From NCBI GenBank assembly GCA_947259095.1, contig CAMYLA010000001.1, positions 3,151 through 67,150 of the forward strand: a stretch of DNA of 64,000 nt. Reading direction: 5' to 3'. Under the pieces are notes generated by a model. It was not told the origin of the DNA. It ran no database searches and saw nothing but the letters and a program-made list of their open reading frames with translations. This DNA is from an uncultured Acidimicrobiaceae bacterium. GTDB taxonomy: Bacteria > Actinomycetota > Acidimicrobiia > Acidimicrobiales > SZUA-35. The translations under genes and the position numbers were made by a program. Shown piece after piece: positions 30,496 to 39,209 of this stretch (position 1 is the first letter of the stretch; each line of letters opens with the position of its first letter).

Positions 30496-31083
30496 ATGAC
30501 GATGCTGCTGACCGCCATCTTGTACCTGTGGCTCGCCGCCACCATCCTGCTGGCGGCGACCTGGATCTTCCGGCGACAGGATCGACGTCGCAACGACCCC
30601 CTGGATCACGGTGGCGAAGCTCCCGCCGGCACCGGCGACCACCGCGGCGCCGACCGTCCCGTGCCTCGCCCCGGAGGCGACGCCGAATCTCACCGCGACA
30701 CCGCAACGGTTGCGGTTGCCACCGGTTCCGGGCCGACCGTGCTCGAACTGCTGGACGGGGCGGTCCTGGCCCATGACCTCACGCCGACCACCGGCCGCAT
30801 CAGCGACCCCGACCGCCATGCCATCTTCTTGTCGACCACCCCGGATGCCGAGGCGATCGGCACCGCCTTCGCCGACGAACTGGACCGGCTGGGCTACACC
30901 ATCGAACCCGATGGGCTCGACCAGGCGAGGGCGACCAGAGGCGACGACGTCCTGTGGCTGCGGATCAGTCCCGAGGCCGGGACCGTCCCCGATGGCGATG
31001 GTCATCGCTACCCGACGGCCGGCCCCTCCGACGTGGCCATCGAGATCTGGACCGGGCAGGACAGTCCCCCAACGCTGAGCTGA
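30496..31083 (+). CDS. Hypothetical single-pass membrane protein
   Basis: 195 residues, no family recognised. One membrane helix at the N-terminus (LLTAILYLWLAATILLAATWIF, residues ~4-25), a basic RRQDRRR stop-transfer, a ~50-residue charged linker, then a small soluble domain (residues ~80-195, from TVLELLDGAVLAHDLTPTTG to VAIEIWTGQDSPP). It is an isolated plus-strand gene in a long minus-strand block, divergent from rarA across 138 bases and convergent with aspS. GAGGAG precedes the ATG. The codon pattern matches its neighbours. Confidence 0.7.
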   Translation: MTMLLTAILYLWLAATILLAATWIFRRQDRRRNDPLDHGGEAPAGTGDHRGADRPVPRPGGDAESHRDTATVAVATGSGPTVLELLDGAVLAHDLTPTTGRISDPDRHAIFLSTTPDAEAIGTAFADELDRLGYTIEPDGLDQARATRGDDVLWLRISPEAGTVPDGDGHRYPTAGPSDVAIEIWTGQDSPPTLS

Positions 31084-31135
31084 ACCGGCCCGGCCGCCGC
31101 CGACGGTGACCCGGCCGTCTCGGCGGTGGCGGTGG

Positions 31136-32884
31136 TCAGTCGGTCTGGGGCAGGACCCGGACCCCGAGCTCGGCCAGCTTCCCGCCGTCGATCTCACTCG
31201 GCGCCCCGGTCATCGGATCGAGACCGGACTGGGGTTTGGGGAAGGCGATGACCTCCCGGATGTTCTCCTCGCCGGCCAGGATGGCCACCAGCCGCTCGAT
31301 GCCGACCGCGAAGCCGCCGTGGGGCGGGGCACCGTACTTGAAGGGGTTGAGGAAGAAGCCGAACCGGGCGTCGGCCTCGGCCTCGTTGACCCCCAGCAGC
31401 CCGAAGACCCGCTGCTGGAGGGCGTGATCGTGAATCCGGATGCTGCCCGATCCCAACTCCCAGCCGTTGAGCACCAGATCGTAGGCCCAGGCCCGCACCT
31501 CCATCGGTGCCGACTCCAGCTTCGGGATGTCCTCGGGGCGGGGGTGACAGAACGGGTGGTGGCCGCTCTTTGGGTGGCCGGTGGCCTCGTCGACGCCGAC
31601 GAACAGCGGGAAGTCGACGACCCACAGATACTTGAACGGCCCCTGGCTGACCGGCGGACGGCCCAGCCGGTTCCGCAGCTCCCCGAGCACCTCGCACGTC
31701 GTGTGCCAGTTGTCGGCGATCAACAGCAGCAGGTCGCCGACCTGGGCGTCGGTCCGCTCGATCAACGACTTCTGTTCGGTGTCGGACAGGAACTTGGCGA
31801 CCGGCGAGTCCAGCGTGAGCCCGCCGCCGTCGGCGTCCTGGCCGACCTTCATCCACACCATGCCCTTGGCCCCGAACGACTTTGCGGTGTCGGTCAGCCC
31901 GTCGAGCTTGTTACGACCCCAGTCGCCCGCTGCTCCCGTGGCGTTGATCCCTTTGATGGCCTCGGCGGTGGAGAACGCCTTGAACTCGGTGTCGGCAAAG
32001 ACATCGGTCAGCTCGATCAGCTCCATGTCGAAGCGGATGTCCGGCTTGTCGGTACCGTAGCGGTTCATGGCGTCGAGCCAGGTGATGCGGGGCACGGGCT
32101 CGGGCCGTTCCCCGGTGACCGCCTCGGCCGCATCGAGCACCGCAACCTCCACCGCGGCAAGTACGTCGTCGACGTCGACGAAGCTCATCTCCATGTCGAG
32201 TTGCATGAACTCATATTGCCGGTCGGCTCGGAGGTCTTCGTCCCGCAGGCAGCGGGCGATCTGGAAGTAGCGGTCGATGCCGCCGACCATCAACAGCTGC
32301 TTGTAGAGCTGGGGTGACTGGGGCAGGGCGTAGAACGAGCCCGGCTGCTGTCGTGACGGCACCACGAATTCCCGAGCCCCCTCGGGGGTGGTCGGCATCA
32401 ACATCGGTGTCTCGACCTCGACGAAGTCCTGGTCGACCATGGCGGCCCGCATGGCGGCGTTGACCGTGGACCTGATCCGGAGGTTGCGCTGCATCCGGTC
32501 CCGGCGCAGGTCGAGGTACCGGTAGCGGAGCCGGACCATCTCATCGACCTCGTCGGCCCGATCATCGAGTGGAAACGGCGGGGGCTCGGCGCTCGACAGG
32601 ACCTCCACCTCGGCCTCGGTGATCTCGATCTGCCCGGTTTCGAGCCCGTCGTTGACCGTGCCGTCTGGGCGCTGGGTGACGGTCCCGGTGACCTTGACGA
32701 CGTATTCGCTGCGAACGTCGACGCTGTTGTCGACCACGCACTGGACCAGGCCGGTGTGATCCCGGAGGTCGACGAAGGCAAGATGCTGGCTGTGCTCCCG
32801 CCGCCGGTTGACCCAGCCGGTGACCGTGACCCGTTCACCGATATGGGACTGGCGGAGTTCCCCGCAGAGATGGGTTCGCATCAT
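31136..32884 (-). CDS. aspS: Aspartyl-tRNA synthetase, probably non-discriminating (Asp/Asn)
   Basis: Class IIb synthetase of 582 residues: N-terminal OB-fold anticodon domain (GERVTVTGWVNRRREHSQHL), catalytic core with VEVETPMLMPTTPEGARE, FYALPQSPQLYKQLLMVGG and RCLRDEDLRADRQYEF, the bacterial GAD insertion (~residues 290-420), and motif 3 near GIERLVAILAG. His31 in the REHS segment corresponds to the position that is His in known non-discriminating bacterial enzymes and Leu in E. coli AspRS, so misacylation of tRNA-Asn followed by GatCAB repair is inferred. Two ATGs in tandem start the gene. Confidence 0.95.
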   Translation of the reverse strand: MMRTHLCGELRQSHIGERVTVTGWVNRRREHSQHLAFVDLRDHTGLVQCVVDNSVDVRSEYVVKVTGTVTQRPDGTVNDGLETGQIEITEAEVEVLSSAEPPPFPLDDRADEVDEMVRLRYRYLDLRRDRMQRNLRIRSTVNAAMRAAMVDQDFVEVETPMLMPTTPEGAREFVVPSRQQPGSFYALPQSPQLYKQLLMVGGIDRYFQIARCLRDEDLRADRQYEFMQLDMEMSFVDVDDVLAAVEVAVLDAAEAVTGERPEPVPRITWLDAMNRYGTDKPDIRFDMELIELTDVFADTEFKAFSTAEAIKGINATGAAGDWGRNKLDGLTDTAKSFGAKGMVWMKVGQDADGGGLTLDSPVAKFLSDTEQKSLIERTDAQVGDLLLLIADNWHTTCEVLGELRNRLGRPPVSQGPFKYLWVVDFPLFVGVDEATGHPKSGHHPFCHPRPEDIPKLESAPMEVRAWAYDLVLNGWELGSGSIRIHDHALQQRVFGLLGVNEAEADARFGFFLNPFKYGAPPHGGFAVGIERLVAILAGEENIREVIAFPKPQSGLDPMTGAPSEIDGGKLAELGVRVLPQTD

Positions 32885-32893
32885 GGCAGCAGT

Positions 32894-32944
32894 GACCTCA
32901 CAACAGTTGACCTCACGGTACGGACCTCACAACAAGGACCTGAC
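32894..32944. repeat. Four-fold GACCTCAC-type repeat with 14-15 bp period at the hisS-aspS junction
   Basis: GACCTCAC occurs at 32894, 32909 and 32923, and GACCTGAC at 32937. On the coding (minus) strand this reads as successive GTGAGGTC units running from the last codons of hisS into the aspS leader. Each unit contains a Shine-Dalgarno-like GAGGT, and the nearest to aspS lies about 10 bases before its ATG pair. Confidence 0.8.
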
Positions 32945-34183
32945 CTTCTCGATGACCTGGCGACGCTCGACCGGGGTCTGCCGACCCTCACCGCGAAGCG
33001 TGCGAACAGAAACGGTACCGGCTGCCGCTTCGTCCTCACCCACGATGAGGGCGATTGCCGCTCCGGAGCGGTTCGAGGCCTTCATCTGGGCTTTCATGGA
33101 GCGGCCGTCGTAGCTCCGGTCGGCCCGGATACCGGCCGCCCGCAGCTCCTCGACCAACTCGAGGGCCTCGGTTCCCTCGGTGGTGGCAACCACCCAGACG
33201 TCGACCGAGGTGTCGGCCGGGCCGAACACCCCGGCCGCATCACAGGCCAGCAGCGTCCGGTCGACGCCGAGGGCGAAACCGACCCCCGGCTCGGGAGGCC
33301 CTCCCAGCGCTTCGATCAGGCCGTCGTAGCGGCCGCCGCCACCGACCGCGGTCTGGGCCGCGTCGAGGCCGGACGATACGAACTCGAACGTGGTTCTGGT
33401 GTAGTAGTCGAGGCCCCGCACCAGCCGGGGAGCCAGCTCGTACGGCACGCCGACGGCCTTCAGCCCTCGCTGTACCCGATCGAAGGCGGCGGCTGCATCG
33501 TCGGAGAGGTAGTCCAGCATCAATGGAGCCTCGGCCACGACGGGGCCGTCCTGGCGTCGCTTGGAATCGAGCACCCGGAGTGGGTTGACGGCCATCGTGG
33601 CCTGCGATTGCTCGGAGAGGTCGGCGGCGTTGGCCTCGAAGTGGGTTCGTAGCGCCGCCAGGTAGGCCGGTCGCTGGGCGAAGTCGCCGAGGCTGTTGAG
33701 CAACAACACCACGTCCGGGAGCCCCAGGCGCTGGTAGAAGCGCCAGGCCAGCGAGATCAGCTCCACGTCGACGTCTGGATCCTGCGAGCCGATCACCTCG
33801 GCCCCGACCTGATCGAATTGCCGATACCGACCCTTCTGTGGTTTGTCGTAGCGGAAGTTGGGGCCGCTGTACCAGGTCTTCCACGGAACGACCGGCCGCT
33901 GCTCGGCGAAGGCCCGACACACCGAGGCGGTGAACTCGGGCCGCAGAGCGATGGCCCGTCCGCCCTTGTCCTCGAACGAATAGAGCTCCTTGGACACCAC
34001 ATCGGATGCCTCGCCGAGACGGGTGAAGACGCCGACATCCTCGAACATCGGCGGCACGATCTGACCGAAACCGGCCAGCTCGGCCTCGGTGGCGAACCGG
34101 GCCACCAGCCGCCGGACCCGGCCGGATTCCGGTTCGAGCAGGTCTCTGGTCCCGGGGAGGGTCTGAAAGTCTGCACGTGCCAT
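32927..34183 (-). CDS. hisS: Histidyl-tRNA synthetase
   Basis: Class II synthetase of 418 residues. Motif 1 region FQTLPGTRDLLEPESGRVRR, motif 2 around KTWYSGPNFRYDKPQKGRYRQ, the HisRS signature LVRGLDYYTRTTFEFV (near residue 255), AAQTAVGGGGRYDGLIEALGG, and a C-terminal anticodon domain (VWVVATTEGTEAL, MKASNRSGAAIALIVGEDE). TACGAT ten bases before the ATG could be its -10. It precedes aspS by 42 bases, with the junction repeat between them. Confidence 0.96.
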   Translation of the reverse strand: MARADFQTLPGTRDLLEPESGRVRRLVARFATEAELAGFGQIVPPMFEDVGVFTRLGEASDVVSKELYSFEDKGGRAIALRPEFTASVCRAFAEQRPVVPWKTWYSGPNFRYDKPQKGRYRQFDQVGAEVIGSQDPDVDVELISLAWRFYQRLGLPDVVLLLNSLGDFAQRPAYLAALRTHFEANAADLSEQSQATMAVNPLRVLDSKRRQDGPVVAEAPLMLDYLSDDAAAAFDRVQRGLKAVGVPYELAPRLVRGLDYYTRTTFEFVSSGLDAAQTAVGGGGRYDGLIEALGGPPEPGVGFALGVDRTLLACDAAGVFGPADTSVDVWVVATTEGTEALELVEELRAAGIRADRSYDGRSMKAQMKASNRSGAAIALIVGEDEAAAGTVSVRTLRGEGRQTPVERRQVIEKVRSLL

Positions 34184-34268
34184 GGTCTGGCCGATCGTAC
34201 TGGCCCCGGGCCCGTCCCACAGCGGTTTTCGAGCCGGTCCGGCCGGATCCCGAGGTGGCAGGAACCGA

Positions 34269-35744
34269 TCAGCGGACCGGCCGGGCCGCGGCCAGCGGCG
34301 GGATCCCCAGGCCCCAGTGCCGATCGACGGCGTCGATGATCTCCACCAGCAGCGGAGCCGTGGACGGCCCCTTCGGAATCGACGGTCCCAGATCGATCAT
34401 CAGCATGCCGCCACCCCTGGCCGTCCCCCACCGGACCTGGGCCACCCGATCCTGGGCCACTCGATCCGGCTCGACATCGACGGCCGCCCCGGCCGGTGCC
34501 GGCTCGTGCTCCGTCACGGTCAGGGGGCCGCCCGGCGTCGGCGACCGGTGGATCACCATGGTCCGCTCCGATCCCGGGGAAGCATCGATGTCGACGAATG
34601 CCGCAGCCCTGCGGTGACGGTCCAGGTTGGCGGTGACCCATCGCTGCAGCGCATCCGGATCCAGGCCGTCGAGCAGTCCTTCGACCACCGCCAGGTGGAT
34701 GAAGAACAGGTCGAGCGGCGGGCCGGCCATGGTCTCCATCTCGAAGCCGAGGGCCGCCCCGTAGCGGGTGTTGACCTCGGTCGGGACGAAGCCGCCTGCT
34801 CCGAGGATGCCGTCGACGGTGAAGGCGCCCCGGTAGCCGACCCGGCGCCACAGGACCTCGCCGATCCGGCGCCCGACGTCACGCATGGTCGCCCGATCGG
34901 CGTCCGCCGGGTCCCAGAAGGTGCTGGACCGGCCGTAGACCAGCCTGGTCTCGGCTCGGCTCCGAAGGATCATCATCTCGGTCGGCCGGAACACAGCGAC
35001 GGCCCCATCTCCCCGCCCATCGGGCACCACCATCCCGTGCATGCTGCAGGGGATCCCTTCGACAAAGGGCATGACCCGCACCAGATCGTAGCTGTCGAGC
35101 CGGGAGCCCATGGTGGCCGCAGCTCCTTCGTCGGGAACCCAGAACGTGCCCCGGCCACCACCATGCCAGCCGGAACGGTTGTCACCGGCCCACACCGTTC
35201 CCTGCTCGCTGCCCAGCTCCCGGTGGGCCGCCAACAGTGCGTCGGGGTCGTCGACCTCGACCTGGATGGTGGGGGCCACCTCTATCCCGGCCTCGTCCCA
35301 CACGGCCTCGATGGCCAGCTTGTCCTCGAGGTCGGCCCAGGCCTGCGGCCGGGCGCCGAACGTCTCCCGGCCGACGAGTGAACCGGCGACGGCGGTGATG
35401 GCACCGATGGCTCTGGCCTTGCGGTCCGGGTCCCATCGGTCGACGATCTCGATGATCTTCGGCGGTGGCTCTTGGAACGCCTCGGCCGCCGAGTGCATGT
35501 CCCGGACCCCATCCCCGGTCGACGGCAGGCCCATCGAATGCACCGGGAGCAGCGGGTCGGTTGGCCCGACGCCGTGGCGGGCACCGACGACCAGCACCGA
35601 TGTGGCGGTCAGCGTCTGCAGGCGTCTGGCCAACCGGAGCGCCGACTGGTCGATGTCGACCGCCACCAACCAGGGGTTGGCCTGGTAGATCTCGGCCAGG
35701 CGGGATCGCAGTCCATCCTCGAATTGTCGTCGGTCCGGTTCCAT
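34269..35744 (-). CDS. ATP-grasp-like protein of unknown function
   Basis: 491 residues. Residues ~45-150 look like a Rossmann-type pre-ATP-grasp domain (ATSVLVVGARHGVG, KIIEIVDRWDPDRKARAIGA). Then DKLAIEAVWDEAGIEVAPTI starts an ATP-grasp-like module: a glycine-rich WHGGGRGTFWVPD loop, the acidic stretch YDLVRVMPFVEGIPCSMHGM, and the metal-binding end YRGAFTVDGIL...FVPTEVNTRYGAAL with Glu and Asn in the usual arrangement. The C-terminal ~100 residues are unfamiliar. Probably an ATP-dependent carboxylate-amine ligase, substrate unknown. It lies 17 bases downstream of rel and is probably co-transcribed with it. Confidence 0.7.
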   Translation of the reverse strand: MEPDRRQFEDGLRSRLAEIYQANPWLVAVDIDQSALRLARRLQTLTATSVLVVGARHGVGPTDPLLPVHSMGLPSTGDGVRDMHSAAEAFQEPPPKIIEIVDRWDPDRKARAIGAITAVAGSLVGRETFGARPQAWADLEDKLAIEAVWDEAGIEVAPTIQVEVDDPDALLAAHRELGSEQGTVWAGDNRSGWHGGGRGTFWVPDEGAAATMGSRLDSYDLVRVMPFVEGIPCSMHGMVVPDGRGDGAVAVFRPTEMMILRSRAETRLVYGRSSTFWDPADADRATMRDVGRRIGEVLWRRVGYRGAFTVDGILGAGGFVPTEVNTRYGAALGFEMETMAGPPLDLFFIHLAVVEGLLDGLDPDALQRWVTANLDRHRRAAAFVDIDASPGSERTMVIHRSPTPGGPLTVTEHEPAPAGAAVDVEPDRVAQDRVAQVRWGTARGGGMLMIDLGPSIPKGPSTAPLLVEIIDAVDRHWGLGIPPLAAARPVR

Positions 35745-35761
35745 GGCCGAGCGGGTGTGGC

Positions 35762-38005
35762 TCAGCTGCGGCCACCGGGAACCACCCGGTACACGTCGTA
35801 GACGCCGTCGACCGCCCGCACACTGCGCATCAGTGATTGCAGGTGGGAAGGATCAGCGATCTCGAAGTCGAAGGTGAGCTTGGCGATTCGTTCGTCGGTT
35901 GTGGTGGTGGTGGAACCGATGATGTTGACGTGCTGCTCGGCGAAGGCCCGCGACACATCGGCCAGCAAGTGGGAGCGGTCGTAGGCTTTGAGCTCCACCG
36001 AAGCGATGAAGACCTCGGCCTCGTATTCGGCGTCCCACTCGGCGTCGATCAGCCGGTCGTTCTGGGATGATGCCAGCGACTCGGCGTTGGCACAGTCGGT
36101 CCGGTGGACCGAGACGCCGCGTCCCCGGGTGACGAAGCCCATGATCTCGTCGCCCGGCACCGGGGTACAGCACCGCGAAAGCCGGACCAGCACATCGTCG
36201 AGGCCCTCGATCCGGACCCCGGTGGCCCCCGGTGGCTCCCGGCGGTGGGGCTGGTTGCCGTGCCCGGTGACGCCGTGGAGTTTCGGCGGTTCCTCCTCCG
36301 GTTCCCCCTCCTTGAGCTTCATCAGCTTGGCCGCCACCGCCTGGCTGCCGACCTGGCGCTCCCCGATCGCCGCATACAGCTGATCGGCGTCGTCGAAGTG
36401 CATCTCGGAGGCGATTTCCCGGATGGTGGCACCGATGGTCGGGCCGAAATCGGACCAATTGACCCCTTCCCGCTTCAGGGCCCGCTTGAGCTCGGCCTCA
36501 CCGGCGGCGATGGCATCCTCACGGCGCTCGCGGGAGAACCACTGCTTGATCTTCGATGCCGCCCGATGGGAGGAGACGAAGTTGAGCCAGTCCCGCGACG
36601 GGCCGGCGCCCACCACCTTGGAGGTGAAGATCTCAACGGTCTCGCCGGAGTGGAGCGGCTCCGACAGCGAGACCAACCGCCCGTCGACCTTGGCTCCGAC
36701 ACAGCGGTGGCCGACGTCGGTGTGGATGGCGTAGGCGAAGTCGATCGGTGTCGACCCCGACGGCAGGGTGGTGACGGCCCCCTGGGGAGTGAACACGAAG
36801 ACCTCTTCGTCCTCGAGGTCGACCTTGAGGTTCTCCATGAACTGCGTCGGGTCGGAGGTCTCCTTCTCCCAGTCGATGATCCTGGTCAGCCACGGCAGAT
36901 CGACGCTGGCGTCGGCATCGGCCTTGTCCTTGTACAAGTAGTGGGCGGCCACGCCGGACTCGGCCCGCTCGTGCATCTCCCTGGTTCGGATCTGGACCTC
37001 GATCGCCTTGCCCTGGGGGCCGACAACGGTGGTGTGCAAGGACTGGTAGAGGTTGAACTTCGGCATGGCCACGTAGTCCTTGAACCGGCCCTGCACCGGC
37101 TTCCAGGTGGCGTGGATCGAGCCGAGAGCGGCGTAACAATCGCGAACCGTCTCCACGATGACCCGGATGCCGACGAGGTCGTTGATCTCGTCGAATGCCT
37201 TGTCCTTGAGCTGCATCTTCTCGTAGATCGAGTAGAGATGTTTCTCCCGACCGATCACCTCGGCCTCGATGCCCAGTTCGGTGACCCGGGAACGCACGTC
37301 CTCCAGCACCTGGGTGAGGTAGAAGTCGCGCTCGGGGGCTCGCTCGGCAACCATACGCTCGATCTCGGCGTACCGCTTCGGATGCAGTGCGGCGAAGCTG
37401 AGATCCTCCAGCTGCATCTTGGTTTCCTGCATCCCGAGCCGGTGAGCCAACGGGGCATAGATGTTGAGGGTCTCGAGGGCGCTGCGCTCCCGCTTCCAGT
37501 CCGGCAGGGCGGCGATGGTCCGGAGGTTGTGCAGCCGATCACAGAGTTTGATGATCAGGACCCGAAGGTCTTTCGACATCGAGATCAGCATCTTGCGGAA
37601 CGTGGCCGACTGCTGGGCTTCCTTGGTGTCGAACCGGATGCGGTCCAGCTTGGTCACGCCATCGACGATGGCCGCCACCTCGTGGCCGAACGCCCGGCGG
37701 ATGTCCTCCAGCTCGATCCTGGTGTCCTCCACCGCATCGTGGAGCAGCGCGGCGGCGATCGCCACCTCGTCCAGCCCCAGGTCTGCGACGATCCTGGCCA
37801 CAGAAAGCGGGTGCACGATGTAGGGCTCACCGGATTTGCGACGCTGGGTGGCGTGGGCCCTGGCCGCCATCTGATAGGCCCGGGTGACCACCTCGATCTT
37901 GTCGTCACGATCCTCGCCGGTGAAGCGGGCCACCAGCGGCTCGACCTGCGCCTCTATGGAGCGACGTTTGCGACGCCAAGGCAGTACCCGTTCGACAGTG
38001 ACCAC
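35762..38005 (-). CDS. rel: Bifunctional (p)ppGpp synthetase/hydrolase Rel
   Basis: Stringent-response enzyme, 747 residues from GTG 38005. Domains in order: HD hydrolase (HPLSVARIVADLGLDE, LLHDAVEDT), synthetase (RFKDYVAMPKFNLYQSLHTT, then IEVQIRTREMHERAESG), TGS (VFVFTPQGAVTTLPSGSTPI), a zinc-finger-like region with LSRCCTPVPGDEIMGFVTRG, and a C-terminal ACT domain. The RFKD motif fits a bifunctional enzyme. A TATGAT hexamer at 38044-38049 places transcription start downstream of the upstream TTG at 38041, so the GTG is preferred. Confidence 0.95.
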   Translation of the reverse strand: MVTVERVLPWRRKRRSIEAQVEPLVARFTGEDRDDKIEVVTRAYQMAARAHATQRRKSGEPYIVHPLSVARIVADLGLDEVAIAAALLHDAVEDTRIELEDIRRAFGHEVAAIVDGVTKLDRIRFDTKEAQQSATFRKMLISMSKDLRVLIIKLCDRLHNLRTIAALPDWKRERSALETLNIYAPLAHRLGMQETKMQLEDLSFAALHPKRYAEIERMVAERAPERDFYLTQVLEDVRSRVTELGIEAEVIGREKHLYSIYEKMQLKDKAFDEINDLVGIRVIVETVRDCYAALGSIHATWKPVQGRFKDYVAMPKFNLYQSLHTTVVGPQGKAIEVQIRTREMHERAESGVAAHYLYKDKADADASVDLPWLTRIIDWEKETSDPTQFMENLKVDLEDEEVFVFTPQGAVTTLPSGSTPIDFAYAIHTDVGHRCVGAKVDGRLVSLSEPLHSGETVEIFTSKVVGAGPSRDWLNFVSSHRAASKIKQWFSRERREDAIAAGEAELKRALKREGVNWSDFGPTIGATIREIASEMHFDDADQLYAAIGERQVGSQAVAAKLMKLKEGEPEEEPPKLHGVTGHGNQPHRREPPGATGVRIEGLDDVLVRLSRCCTPVPGDEIMGFVTRGRGVSVHRTDCANAESLASSQNDRLIDAEWDAEYEAEVFIASVELKAYDRSHLLADVSRAFAEQHVNIIGSTTTTTDERIAKLTFDFEIADPSHLQSLMRSVRAVDGVYDVYRVVPGGRS

Positions 38006-38043
38006 GTTGTAGAAAACACTCCGTCCTAGGTGCGCTACCAACG

Positions 38044-38049
38044 ATCATA
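38044..38049 (-). promoter_or_regulatory. Candidate -10 element (TATGAT) for rel
   Basis: TATGAT on the minus strand, 5 of 6 matches to TATAAT, lies 38 bases before the preferred GTG start. This is the closest match to the consensus, with the rpoZ one, in the window. The -35 is weak (TTGTCG at a short spacing). Confidence 0.45.
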
Positions 38050-38144
38050 GCCGCTGCACGGACCGACAACCGGGCCCGAATCAGGGGTCTCGGACCGGCC
38101 GGGCCAGCGGTGAACCGGAGCCCGAAGGGCGCCCGGACCGGCCG

Positions 38145-39209
38145 TCAGCGGCGCCTGCCCTTCTTCCGGGGCCGGGGGCTGGCACCGCCGGGTGCGATCA
38201 GCGAGACGTCGTCGTCGGTGATCTTGGTTCCCGCCTCGGTGTCGGTACCGGCGCGGGACTCCCTGGCCGCCTCGACCTTGGCCGAACGCCGTGCCTCCGG
38301 GCGCATGGCCCGCAACCAGACCAGGATCGGGGCGGCCAAGAAGATCGACGAGTAGGTGCCGAGGATCAAGCCGACGAACAAGGCCAGCGCAAAGTCCCGC
38401 AGGGATGCGCCGCCGAGGAACAAGCCGCCGATGACCAGCATGGACAGCACCGGCAAGACCGTGGTGATCGTGGTGTTGATCGAGCGCATCAGCACCTGGT
38501 TCATCGAATGGTTGACCAGGTCGGAGTCGTCGAGTTTCTGCCCCAGCGGACCCCGCTCGTTCTCCAGGACCTTGTCGAACACGACGACGGTGTCATACAG
38601 CGAGTAGCCGAGGATGGTCAGCAAGGCGATGACCGTGGCCGGACTGACCTCGAAGCCGAACAGGGAGTAGATCCCGGCGGTGATGACGAGGTCGTGGACC
38701 ACCGCCACCAGCGCACCGATGGCCATCCGCCACTCCAGCCGCCATGCCAGATAGAGGGCAACGGCGACGAAGAACCAGGCCAGCGCCTGGGCCGCGCTGC
38801 GGGTGATGCGTTCACCCCAGGTCGGCCCGATCGTCGAGGCACTGACCTCGTCACTGTCGGCGCCGGCCAGCTCGGCCATGGCGGCCGAGATCTCCGAGCT
38901 GCGGTCCACCGCCTCGGTGCCGGCCTGGACCCGGAGCACGGCACCGGTTTCGGATCCGCCGATCAGCTGGATTCGGGCGTCGGCTCCCAGCGGGAGGGCG
39001 TCGCGGGCATCGGCCACGGTCACCTCCGAATCGACCGGTACCTCCCAGACCCCGCCGCCCTCGAAGTCGATGCTGAGATTGAGGCCCCGGGTGAACAACA
39101 GGATCACCGAGCCGAGCACCAGTGCGGCCGAGATCGCCAGCGTCCGCCGCCATTTCGGCCGGAAATCGATCGTCGATCGCCCGGCGAAGATGTCCCGCAC
39201 GACGCTCAT
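38145..39209 (-). CDS. secF: Protein translocase subunit SecF
   Basis: Inner-membrane RND-type partner of SecD that drives late steps of Sec export. 354 residues with one membrane helix near residue 25-45, the periplasmic SIDFEGGGVWEVP segment, then five helices including ILGYSLYDTVVVFDKVLENE and SINTTITTVLPVLSML. The C-terminal ~55 residues are basic and soluble (ASPRPRKKGRRR). It overlaps secD by ATGA; yajC-secD-secF is a standard operon. Confidence 0.96.
   Translation of the reverse strand: MSVVRDIFAGRSTIDFRPKWRRTLAISAALVLGSVILLFTRGLNLSIDFEGGGVWEVPVDSEVTVADARDALPLGADARIQLIGGSETGAVLRVQAGTEAVDRSSEISAAMAELAGADSDEVSASTIGPTWGERITRSAAQALAWFFVAVALYLAWRLEWRMAIGALVAVVHDLVITAGIYSLFGFEVSPATVIALLTILGYSLYDTVVVFDKVLENERGPLGQKLDDSDLVNHSMNQVLMRSINTTITTVLPVLSMLVIGGLFLGGASLRDFALALFVGLILGTYSSIFLAAPILVWLRAMRPEARRSAKVEAARESRAGTDTEAGTKITDDDVSLIAPGGASPRPRKKGRRR

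Noticed and set aside
38006..38041. TTG at 38041 as the rel start
   Set aside because: It lies upstream of the transcription start expected from the TATGAT hexamer at 38044-38049, and the extra 12 codons add no conserved sequence.
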